A DNA stretch of 64,000 nt from Mycobacteroides chelonae CCUG 47445 (GTDB lineage: Bacteria; Actinomycetota; Actinomycetes; Mycobacteriales; Mycobacteriaceae): contig NZ_CP007220.1 in NCBI RefSeq assembly GCF_001632805.1, positions 4,092,001 through 4,156,000 on the forward strand, read 5' to 3'. The notes under the pieces were generated by a model. That model saw only the letters and a program-made list of their open reading frames with translations. It was not told the origin of the DNA and ran no database searches. Positions within the stretch are counted from its first letter, which is position 1, and each line of letters starts with the position of its first letter. The position numbers were made by a program, and so were the translations under genes. This document shows positions 54,883 to 62,741 of this stretch, one piece after another.

Positions 54883-55622
54883 GAGGACTCCTCACTCGAT
54901 GTCCGATACGGACTATTCACTGACAATTCCGGCGTTGAAAGCGGCGGGCCTCCGGTCGCCCATTTGTGCATGTAGAACGTTGTGGTCCGCCACCGGCGTC
55001 CGAAGGGAATCCGCACCGGGATCCTGGCCAGGATGACGCGCCCGCCTGCCAGGGCAACCAACTCGCTGCGGGTGAGGTCCCACACGAACCACCGCACCAG
55101 GGGCAGCGCGGCGGCGGTGACGACACGATTCATCTTTCCCGGCGGAAGATGCCAGTCCAGCAGGGTAATCCAGTGCCCCGGCGTCTTCGAGTCCTCGATG
55201 ATCACGGTGCGGAAATCGAATACCTCCTCCCCACGGCACCCCGCAGGGCGCGGATAGCCGGGGAACATCAGGCGCCACACCCAACGGAACTCGCGGTGCG
55301 TGTTCGAGATTCCGCACCGGCCACCGTCGAAGAACCGATGCCCCTGCCACCAGCGTCCGAGACCCCATCGCAACAGCGAATCGACCAGTCGGCCGTACGG
55401 ACTGGCCAGGTACCTGGCCTGCGTCAGGCCGTCTGCGCCCTCCAGCGGGGTCCCCATCAGGAAGACCGCCTCTAATGCTGCGAGGTCCCCTGCCTTGCCC
55501 AGTTCATCGAGCCATTGCCACATCAGATCCGCCGCATGGCCCGGGTCGGACTGGTCTAATCGCGCCAGTCCGGCCCGGACCCCCTCCGACGCCGCCACGG
55601 CGTGACGTTGGTTCCCCCTCAA
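54879..55622 (-). CDS. hypothetical protein coupled to BVMO copy C
   Basis: A 247-residue protein I do not recognise. It has an N-terminal helical part, a conserved-looking middle rich in Arg, Trp and Phe (WQGHRFFDGG, REFRWVWRL, GHWITLLDWHLPPGKMNR) and no clear signal peptide or transmembrane helix. Its stop overlaps the BVMO start (ATGA), so it is probably co-translated with it and may be a lipid-binding or accessory protein in the same reaction. Confidence 0.65.
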   Translation of the reverse strand: MRGNQRHAVAASEGVRAGLARLDQSDPGHAADLMWQWLDELGKAGDLAALEAVFLMGTPLEGADGLTQARYLASPYGRLVDSLLRWGLGRWWQGHRFFDGGRCGISNTHREFRWVWRLMFPGYPRPAGCRGEEVFDFRTVIIEDSKTPGHWITLLDWHLPPGKMNRVVTAAALPLVRWFVWDLTRSELVALAGGRVILARIPVRIPFGRRWRTTTFYMHKWATGGPPLSTPELSVNSPYRTSSEESS

Positions 55623-55698
55623 CGGGCCGCCCTATTGGACATCGCAGCGTTACCCATCAAAAGCGGCATGGACACGGGTCTCCTTCTCGAAGGCTTGG

Positions 55699-57249
55699 CT
55701 AGTTCACCTGCACGGCAGTGGTTTCGGCCACAGGGGCGCGATCACCCGCCACCGGCAATCGGTCGAAGCGAAAGTCATCGAGCGGAAAGCGTTTACTCGC
55801 ACGCGTCGACTGGTACGCCGTGGTGGGGCGCAGGAACGAGAAGTCGCCATGTCGGTCGATGTAATAGGAGTTGGCGTTGACACACGCCCGCCCGTGCATG
55901 AGCGTCGATTCCGCCTTGGGCGCGATGAAATCGAAGAACCGGTTGTTGGCGTCTTCGGTTACCGCGAAGGCGGTGGCGCCACGCTTGCGTGCTTCGGTGA
56001 TAACCCGCACGGCGATGCGCGTCGCGTTTTCCACCATCACATGCCACGAGCTGCCGCTCCACGCGAACGGCCCGAAAACCATGAAGGTGTTGGGCAGTTG
56101 GGGCATGGTGACACCCTCATACGCCCTGGCACGATTGTTCTCGTAGTATTCGGCCAGATCAAAGCCATTGCGCCCCTTGACGGGGCGGGCGCGGTAGACC
56201 TCGGGGCTCTGCGACATCTCGAACCCGGTGGCCAGAACCAGGACGTCGATATCGCGGTGCGCGCCGTCCGCCGTGACGATCCCCGCCGGGGTGATCTTGG
56301 CGATCGGATCGGTCACCAGGTCGACATGGGACTGGGTGAAGGTGCGGTAGTAGATGTTCGAGACACTCGGGCGCTTGCACCCGAATCCATACTGAGGTGT
56401 CAGCTTCTTGCGCAACTCGCGATCGCGGACCTGGCTGAACAGAAATGCCCGGCAGGCCCAGTTCGGGATGAGGGTTATCGGCGCAATCTGCTTGCCGTAT
56501 ACCGTGATCGCTACCAGGCCGACTTCCACCGCGGCGGCGGCGATCCCCCGGATCAGGGATTGCAGGCCCGGTACGTACTTCAACGCCCAGCGTGCGATAC
56601 GCGGTATCGGGAAGTCGGGCTTGGCGAAAACCCAGATCGCCCGGCGCTGGTAGACGTCCACATGGGAGGCCACCCGCGCCATCTGCGGAATGAGCTGAAC
56701 CGAGGTTGCGCCGGTGCCGATCACCGCCACCCGTTTACCCTGCAGATCGAAGTCGTGGTCCCAGTTCTGTGTCTGGATCACCTTGCCCGCGAAGGAATCT
56801 AGGCCCGGGATATCAGGCACCTTCGGCTCGACAAATGCGCCGACCGCGGTGATGACGAACCTGGACGTGATGACCCGGCCATCGGCGAGGGTGAGGTGCC
56901 ACAGGTGGTTGTCCTCGTCCCATACCCGTTTCATGACCTCGTGCCCCAACCGCAGGTGGTCGTTGAGGCGGTACTGGTCGACCAGCCCGGCGATGTATTG
57001 CTGCACTTCCCGGCCTTTGGGAAAAGTACGGGACCAGTTGGGGTTTTTCGCGAAGGAGAACTGGTACACGATTCCCGGGACATCCACTGCCACATCGGGA
57101 TAGTGGTTGTTGTACCAGGTGCCACCGATGCCCGCGGACCGCTCCAGGATGACGAAATCGGTGAGGCCGGCACGCTTCAATCCGATGGCGGCACCCAGCC
57201 CACCGATCCCGGCGCCGATGATGACGGTCTCGTGCTCGGGGGTACTCAT
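55699..57249 (-). CDS. flavin-containing Baeyer-Villiger-type monooxygenase, copy D
   Basis: A 516-residue class B flavin monooxygenase. It has VIIGAGIGGLGAA, GGTW and AVIGTGATSVQ for FAD and NADPH binding. The fingerprint is FAGKVIQTQNWD, with Gln where the usual His would be. It overlaps the SDR gene by 4 bp and follows HSL-type hydrolase and SDR genes, an order seen in Baeyer-Villiger degradation clusters such as the mymA region. Confidence 0.9.
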   Translation of the reverse strand: MSTPEHETVIIGAGIGGLGAAIGLKRAGLTDFVILERSAGIGGTWYNNHYPDVAVDVPGIVYQFSFAKNPNWSRTFPKGREVQQYIAGLVDQYRLNDHLRLGHEVMKRVWDEDNHLWHLTLADGRVITSRFVITAVGAFVEPKVPDIPGLDSFAGKVIQTQNWDHDFDLQGKRVAVIGTGATSVQLIPQMARVASHVDVYQRRAIWVFAKPDFPIPRIARWALKYVPGLQSLIRGIAAAAVEVGLVAITVYGKQIAPITLIPNWACRAFLFSQVRDRELRKKLTPQYGFGCKRPSVSNIYYRTFTQSHVDLVTDPIAKITPAGIVTADGAHRDIDVLVLATGFEMSQSPEVYRARPVKGRNGFDLAEYYENNRARAYEGVTMPQLPNTFMVFGPFAWSGSSWHVMVENATRIAVRVITEARKRGATAFAVTEDANNRFFDFIAPKAESTLMHGRACVNANSYYIDRHGDFSFLRPTTAYQSTRASKRFPLDDFRFDRLPVAGDRAPVAETTAVQVN

Positions 57250-58103
57250 ATCGTCGCCTCGACCTGTCGGTCGATTCGGCCGTCATACTCGCTACGGGCG
57301 CTCCGGTCCACGGGTCCGACCGTCCTGTCCGCATTCACGACCCGGCGGCCCAACAGCCACAGCCACTCGGGAATCAGATGCTGTAACCGCAGCGCGAGGA
57401 CCGTACCCCTCGGGGATCCGACCACCGCCGGCCGATTGCGCACGGTCCCGACCGCATCGCGGGCCACCCAGCCGGGAGGAATGATGCCCAGTTTCTCCCA
57501 CCACTTGAACGGAATACCGTCGACGAGCTGGGTACGGACCGCCGCCGGCATGACCGTCGAGATAGTCACGCCGGTACCGACCAGCTCCTCGCGGGCGCTG
57601 CGCGCGAACCCGGTGGCGGCATGCTTCGAGGCGACGTAACTGGCCAGGCCCGGTGAGTGAATGGCTCCCGCCGCCGATGTCACGTTGATGAAATGTCCTC
57701 TGCCCCTCGCGATCATCCGCGGGGCGAGCACCTGATAGGAGATGTAGTGGCTCCAGAAGTTGACGCGCATCGTCGCCTCGGCCACTCCCCGGGACTCTTC
57801 CAGCAGCGGCCCCACTGGCATGATGCCCGCGTTGTTCACCACGATATCGATGGGCCCGACGGTGTCCTCAACCTCGGCGACAACACGCCGATAGTCATCG
57901 GACTCGCCTACGTCCAGCGCGAAACCTCTTGCATCCGAACCAATCTCCCGCGCCGCCAAAACAGCGGCGTCACCGTCGAGGTCCGCGATGACCACCCGAG
58001 CGCCCGCACGCGCCAGCCGCTGTGCGATAGACAGCCCGATACCGCGCGCGCCGCCGGTGACCAACGCGACGGCGCCGTCGATCTGAATCTCGGTGAATTT
58101 CAT
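57246..58103 (-). CDS. short-chain dehydrogenase/reductase
   Basis: A 285-residue SDR with the cofactor motif TGGARGIG (16-23), NNAGIM and the catalytic tyrosine-lysine in SYVASKHA. It probably interconverts alcohol and ketone before or after the monooxygenase step. I used the ATG at 58101-58103, which overlaps the stop of the hydrolase gene (ATGA). The C-terminus has a hydrophobic and basic tail, as in several mycobacterial SDRs linked to BVMOs (SadH type). Confidence 0.88.
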   Translation of the reverse strand: MKFTEIQIDGAVALVTGGARGIGLSIAQRLARAGARVVIADLDGDAAVLAAREIGSDARGFALDVGESDDYRRVVAEVEDTVGPIDIVVNNAGIMPVGPLLEESRGVAEATMRVNFWSHYISYQVLAPRMIARGRGHFINVTSAAGAIHSPGLASYVASKHAATGFARSAREELVGTGVTISTVMPAAVRTQLVDGIPFKWWEKLGIIPPGWVARDAVGTVRNRPAVVGSPRGTVLALRLQHLIPEWLWLLGRRVVNADRTVGPVDRSARSEYDGRIDRQVEATI

Positions 58104-59101
58104 GCGTCCCGCCGTCCAACATGAGCCCTGACGAATGCCGAGATCTCCCCCACGGCCGCCCTCGCATCGGGGAGCACATCCGCGGCGATCTGGAAATCGT
58201 GCACTTGATTCCTCCATATCTGCAGTTCGACAGGCACTCCGGCCTCGGCGAGCCGAGCAGCCGCGAATTCGGCGTCAGGGCGCAGGATCTCGTCACTGCC
58301 CACCTGAAGAAGTGTTGGCGGTAGGCAAGCCAGCGTGGCCGCGGCGCCCTCGACAAAACTGTCGAGGACCCTGAGCCCAGCGGTAGCCGTCTCCCCCGAC
58401 ATCATGAGGCGCTCCATGGCTATCAACGCCGCCCGCGGGAACAACGGGTCGTTAGATTGCGCGGCCAGCACCAGCTTTCCTGCCGGGTCACGTTGCACCA
58501 GAGGTGAAATGCACACGAGAGCGCCGGGTGATTCCAGTCCGCGACGCTGCGCGATCAGACTGGCGGCCAGAGCAAGGAATCCACCCGCGGAATCGCCGGC
58601 GATGACGATCTCCGAGGGCTGGTAGCCCATGTCGATGAGGTACCGGTACCCGTCGAGTGCGTCCTCGACCGCCGAGGAGACCGAGTGCCCGGGCAGCTTG
58701 CGGTAGTTGACGGCAAGCGACGTGACGCCCGCGCTCGTGACAATGCGCGAGACCAGCCTGCGGTGCGTGTTCAGTCCGCCGACGACAAATGCCCCGCCAT
58801 GCAGAAAGAGCATGGCACCGTGTGACGAACCGCCTCCGGCAGACATGAGCTCGGCTTCGCAGTGCGTGAGTCGCACCCGGACACGACGCACTCCCCGAAC
58901 GGGCCGCAGCACGATCGCCGCGAGGTCGATGACTCGGTACGGCCACGGCAAATGCGGAAAGCGCGCCCACAGTGCAATCACCGGATACGCGAAGAGGCGG
59001 ATGGCCAACCGTCCTAATCGCAACAGAACCGTCAGAGAGCCTCGCTCGGAGCGAGTGAGCTCCAGACGCTCCGGATGTAGCGGCACCACATTGGCCGTCA
59101 T
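58100..59101 (-). CDS. HSL-family alpha/beta hydrolase (LipR/LipH-like)
   Basis: A 333-residue esterase of the hormone-sensitive-lipase family. The oxyanion motif is FLHGGAFVVGG, the nucleophile is in GDSAGGFLA, and the acid and histidine are in GSDEILRPD and NQVHDF. It would hydrolyse the ester made by a BVMO. The ATG at 59099-59101 follows GAGGAG; it is the first gene of the operon and lies 39 bp from the conserved promoter block. Confidence 0.9.
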   Translation of the reverse strand: MTANVVPLHPERLELTRSERGSLTVLLRLGRLAIRLFAYPVIALWARFPHLPWPYRVIDLAAIVLRPVRGVRRVRVRLTHCEAELMSAGGGSSHGAMLFLHGGAFVVGGLNTHRRLVSRIVTSAGVTSLAVNYRKLPGHSVSSAVEDALDGYRYLIDMGYQPSEIVIAGDSAGGFLALAASLIAQRRGLESPGALVCISPLVQRDPAGKLVLAAQSNDPLFPRAALIAMERLMMSGETATAGLRVLDSFVEGAAATLACLPPTLLQVGSDEILRPDAEFAAARLAEAGVPVELQIWRNQVHDFQIAADVLPDARAAVGEISAFVRAHVGRRDA

Positions 59102-59139
59102 CGGCGCTCCTCGGTGATCTCGAACACGGGTAGGTGTTT

Positions 59140-59172
59140 TATAGACTGACATGCCATTCACAAAAATACAAG
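59140..59172 (-). promoter_or_regulatory. conserved promoter block, copy 2 (shared with 31.5 kb)
   Basis: A 32-bp stretch (59141-59172) matches 31505-31536 at 29 positions, in the same orientation relative to its operon. The central TGACATGCCA is a near-palindrome. Right of the block, on the minus strand, lie TTGT-type sequences that could form a -35, and TATAAA-like bases follow as a -10; the exact promoter cannot be fixed by eye. Confidence 0.75.
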
Positions 59173-59202
59173 ACGGCATTCCCACCTACCCCGAGATGAC
59201 TG

Positions 59203-60612
59203 TTATCGCTGCTGAGCCCAGCTTTCTATGGCCTGCCCCATGGGGGTGGCGGTGTCGGCCATGCCGAGATACTCGCGCGCAATCGCCGACCAGGGCGCCT
59301 CTGCGCCGAGCCTGCCGAGGAGTGCGGCCACACACATTTCGGTGCGCCGCGCCATCGCATGCGTCTCCACGAGACGCTGGTTGCGGATGCCGTCGTAGAA
59401 CCTGGACGAGGGCAATACGGCATCGGCAACCGAACGCCGCGCGATATCCGGCGTCATCCGCAAGATCCCGTCTCCGAGATGCCAGCTACTGACCGCGCGG
59501 ATGTACTCGGTGGCGGCGCTTCGCTCCATGGCCTCCGGGTCTGCCAGGAATCCCGCGGCCACCGCAAGCTCGAACGCCTGGTCATCATCCCCGGAGAGCA
59601 GCGCCCGAAACACCCTGCGCTGCACCTCGGCGTCCTCGTAATCCATATCCATGCACAGTCCGAAGTCCACGAAACCGACCCGCCCATCGGGAAGCAGCAT
59701 GATGTTGCCGGGATGTGGATCCGCGCAGAAGAATCCGGTTCGGTACATCTCACCGCAGTAGAAGCGATAGATCGCCTCCCCCACCAGGTTCCGCACCGGC
59801 TGATCCTGTTCGGCGAGGCCGTCGAAGGCCATACCGTCGAGGTACTCGGTCACCAGGACGTGCTCGGTGCACAATTGCGCGATCGGTTCGGGGATGCGCC
59901 ATGCCGGATGCCCCTGGAACGTATCGAAAATCCGCTGGTGGTGGGCTAGCTCGGCCCGGTAATCCACTTCCTTGATCATCTGCCGCTGTACCTCCGCGAC
60001 GATGGCCTGGGTGTTGCTCGCGGGCATCTTCTTCGCCGCCAGCTTGGTGACCAGCTGCAGATTCTTCAGATCCGCGCGGACCTTGGACGCGATATCCGGG
60101 TACTGGATCTTGACCGCGACCATCCGTCCGTCGTCAAGTTGGCCGCGGTACACCTGGCCGATCGAGGCCGAGGCGATGGCACCCGGGTCGAGGCTCACGA
60201 TCCGGGCACGCAGCTCACCCAGCTCACGTTCCAGCGCCCCGTGCATCGTCTCGTCGGGAATCCTTGGGGCATTGTCGAACAGGGGTGCAAGCCGGGCGGT
60301 GAACTCGTCTCTGGCCGATTTGGATGTGATACCCACGTCCACCACAGAAAGCAGCTGGCCAAGTTTTTGCGCGGCGCCCTTCATCGAGCCCGCGACGGCC
60401 ACCAAGTCGTCGGCGAACCGCAGAATATCGGCGTCCCGCCGGGCCGCAACGTCCGCCGAGACCGGTTTCATCGCCGTCGTTATCGCCGAGCGGACGGCGT
60501 GACCGGCGACAACCTTGCCCAGCGCCGCCGCCCTCTTCGCACGCAGCGGCACGCCAGCTCGAGTTGCGTTGGCCTCGTTGTCAACTGGTTCGCCGATGGG
60601 ATGCTCCTTCAT
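59203..60612 (-). CDS. ABC1/UbiB-family atypical kinase
   Basis: A 469-residue ADCK/UbiB-like protein kinase-like protein. It shows KLGQ (family KxGQ motif), the Ala-rich nucleotide loop AIASASIGQVYRG, the VAIK-like Lys in MVAVKIQYP, DPHPGN and VDFG. In other systems these ATPases assist isoprenoid lipid or quinone handling. It lies 12 bp after the tandem TetR gene in the same direction, so the two are probably one operon. Confidence 0.9.
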   Translation of the reverse strand: MKEHPIGEPVDNEANATRAGVPLRAKRAAALGKVVAGHAVRSAITTAMKPVSADVAARRDADILRFADDLVAVAGSMKGAAQKLGQLLSVVDVGITSKSARDEFTARLAPLFDNAPRIPDETMHGALERELGELRARIVSLDPGAIASASIGQVYRGQLDDGRMVAVKIQYPDIASKVRADLKNLQLVTKLAAKKMPASNTQAIVAEVQRQMIKEVDYRAELAHHQRIFDTFQGHPAWRIPEPIAQLCTEHVLVTEYLDGMAFDGLAEQDQPVRNLVGEAIYRFYCGEMYRTGFFCADPHPGNIMLLPDGRVGFVDFGLCMDMDYEDAEVQRRVFRALLSGDDDQAFELAVAAGFLADPEAMERSAATEYIRAVSSWHLGDGILRMTPDIARRSVADAVLPSSRFYDGIRNQRLVETHAMARRTEMCVAALLGRLGAEAPWSAIAREYLGMADTATPMGQAIESWAQQR

Positions 60613-60624
60613 TGCCGCACCGAC

Positions 60625-61953
60625 CTAGGGCGCTGGATTCAGACCATAAAGCAAAAAGTGCGTGATGGCCCGCGCGTACTCATCGATACGGTCGGTCCGG
60701 CCGTCGTCATCGACGACGAGGGTGACGGCGCCGACCAGCAAGGACACAAAGGCCTGGCCGAGGAACTCGGTATCGATCGACGGGTTTATCCGGTCGGCAC
60801 CGATCATCGAATACACGGACTGCTCACTACGCACCGAGGCGAAGCGGAAGAACTGAATGATCGACTGCAGTGCCTCCGGATCCACTCCGGCCGCTTCCGT
60901 GCACACGAAGATCAATGCGGGCAGCCTTTCGGCCACCGCCTCCAACGCGTTTGTAAATCCTTGCGCGAGAGCGTTTTCGATGTCCTGACGGGCATCCAGA
61001 CGGCCAACCGGCCGCGACAGGACGGGCTCCATGGCCGAGAACTCACGAACCATCAGCGCATCGAGCAGGTCGCGTTTGTTCTGGTAGTAGTTGTAGAACG
61101 TGCCGTGGCTGACCCCGAGTCGCTCGACAATCTCGTTCACCCCGACAGCGTGATATCCATCGGACAGAAAGCAGCCGAGCGCCGCATCGAGCAGCTCATT
61201 GCGGCGATCGGCCGCGACAGGCACCGGAACATGCACGGAATCAACGGTTTCCGACGCGCTGTGCCCCGCGCTCGACTCCAGGATCACGCCCTCACGCAAA
61301 ATGCCGCTTTCGGCGATCTGCGAAGCGGTACTCACGAAACGTTCTCGGGTACCGGGGTTATCGTGCCGGCTTTGGGCGAGCAGAAAACCGGGCAGCACCA
61401 GGGCCGGCAAGAGCCGTGCGAGCACGGCGTGGTTCTGTGCGTCCTCGGCCAGCCATCCGGCACGGCGGCCGCCGTCCAGGCCCCGCTGCACGTAGGAGTC
61501 GAGCATCGACTGGATACCGAGGACTCGCTGCTTGAGCTCCTTGTCGGCGGCGGCCGACTGGACGGTCAGAAGTTTGAGCAGCGCAGGCTCCTGATCCACC
61601 AGCGCGTAGAGGCGGCGCCCGCCCTCCATGATGATGTCGTTTCGTTCTTCGATGCCGCCGGTTCCGCCGACTACCTCGAGAAAGTCGTCGAGCGCCAGGG
61701 TGTCGACGAGGCGTTCTACGGCATAGTCGAAGACCAGGTCGAGAACCTCGCGCTTGCTGTCAACGTATCGGTAGACAGTGCCTTGTCCCATGCCGGCACG
61801 GCCCGCTATATCGGACATGCTGGTCTGCTCATAGCCGTTTTCGGTGAAGGCCGAAAAGGCCGCGTCGACTATCTGCTGACGGCGTTTGTCGGCAAGCCCG
61901 GACACCGGGGGGCGTCCTCGGCGAGGCGGATCCTGCGCCACTCGCTGCTCCAT
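60625..61953 (-). CDS. tandem TetR-family regulator (two TetR domains in one chain)
   Basis: About 442 residues containing two complete TetR units. The first HTH is TSMSDIAGRAGMGQGTVYRYVDSK and the second, about 240 residues later, is GVNEIVERLGVSHGTFYNYY. Each is followed by a helical ligand domain, so a single chain could act like a TetR dimer. The start is uncertain; I used the ATG at 61951-61953, though GTG codons upstream are possible. It precedes the ABC1 kinase. Confidence 0.85.
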   Translation of the reverse strand: MEQRVAQDPPRRGRPPVSGLADKRRQQIVDAAFSAFTENGYEQTSMSDIAGRAGMGQGTVYRYVDSKREVLDLVFDYAVERLVDTLALDDFLEVVGGTGGIEERNDIIMEGGRRLYALVDQEPALLKLLTVQSAAADKELKQRVLGIQSMLDSYVQRGLDGGRRAGWLAEDAQNHAVLARLLPALVLPGFLLAQSRHDNPGTRERFVSTASQIAESGILREGVILESSAGHSASETVDSVHVPVPVAADRRNELLDAALGCFLSDGYHAVGVNEIVERLGVSHGTFYNYYQNKRDLLDALMVREFSAMEPVLSRPVGRLDARQDIENALAQGFTNALEAVAERLPALIFVCTEAAGVDPEALQSIIQFFRFASVRSEQSVYSMIGADRINPSIDTEFLGQAFVSLLVGAVTLVVDDDGRTDRIDEYARAITHFLLYGLNPAP

Positions 61954-62024
61954 CGACGTGTCTGACCGAACCGAAACCGGAGCGTCCCACAATTACGAAC
62001 GCCTCGATGCCGTCAAAGTCTAAA

Positions 62025-62034
62025 CACGTACGTG
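62025..62034. promoter_or_regulatory. 10-bp palindrome CACGTACGTG upstream of tandem TetR gene
   Basis: A perfect palindrome in the short gap between regX3 and the tandem TetR gene. On the minus strand it lies just upstream of a TTTGAC/TAATTG promoter-like pair, so it could be an activator or autoregulatory site. It is short enough to occur by chance. Confidence 0.35.
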
Positions 62035-62054
62035 ATGGCCCCTGCGGTGAGCGG

Positions 62055-62741
62055 TCAGCCCTCCAGCTTGTAGCCCAGGCCGCGCACCGTCACCAGGTGC
62101 ACCGGATTGGCCGGATCCGACTCGATCTTGGAGCGCAGCCGCTTGACGTGTACGTCAAGTGTCTTGGTGTCGCCGACATAGTCGGCACCCCACACACGGT
62201 CGATCAACTGACCGCGGGTAAGTACCCGCCCGCTGTTCCGGATCAGGTATTCGAGCAGGTCGAACTCCTTGAGCGGCAGGGTGATCGCTTCCCCGTTCAC
62301 CGACACCGTGTGCCGATCGACATCCATGCGGACCGGGCCGGCCTCCAAGACGCCATCGCCCGCGGTGGTCTCTTCGGAATCCGATCCGCGGCGCAACACG
62401 GCGCGAATGCGGGCGATGAGCTCGCGCGCTGAGTACGGCTTGGTCACGTAGTCGTCGGCCCCAAGCTCCAGCCCGACGACCTTGTCGATCTCACTGTCGC
62501 GTGCGGTCACCATGATCACCGGAACGCTGGACTTGGCGCGCAGCTGCTTGCACACATCGGTACCGCTCATTCCGGGCAGCATCAGGTCCAGCAGCACGAT
62601 GTCGGCACCGGCACGTTCGAATTCGGCGAGCGCTGAGGGCCCGTCGTTGACGATGGTCGCCTCGAAGCCCTCCTTGCGCAGTAGGAAGGCCAGTGGATCG
62701 GCCAGCGAGTCTTCGTCCTCAACAATCAAGACACTGGTCAT
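62055..62741 (-). CDS. regX3: response regulator RegX3
   Basis: A 228-residue OmpR/PhoB-type response regulator. The phospho-acceptor is Asp52 in LLDLMLPG, with the acidic pair near residue 9 and the conserved Lys in VTKPYS. The C-terminal winged helix ends RGLGYKLEG. With SenX3 it controls phosphate starvation genes. Its start overlaps the senX3 stop region by 4 bp. Confidence 0.96.
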   Translation of the reverse strand: MTSVLIVEDEDSLADPLAFLLRKEGFEATIVNDGPSALAEFERAGADIVLLDLMLPGMSGTDVCKQLRAKSSVPVIMVTARDSEIDKVVGLELGADDYVTKPYSARELIARIRAVLRRGSDSEETTAGDGVLEAGPVRMDVDRHTVSVNGEAITLPLKEFDLLEYLIRNSGRVLTRGQLIDRVWGADYVGDTKTLDVHVKRLRSKIESDPANPVHLVTVRGLGYKLEG

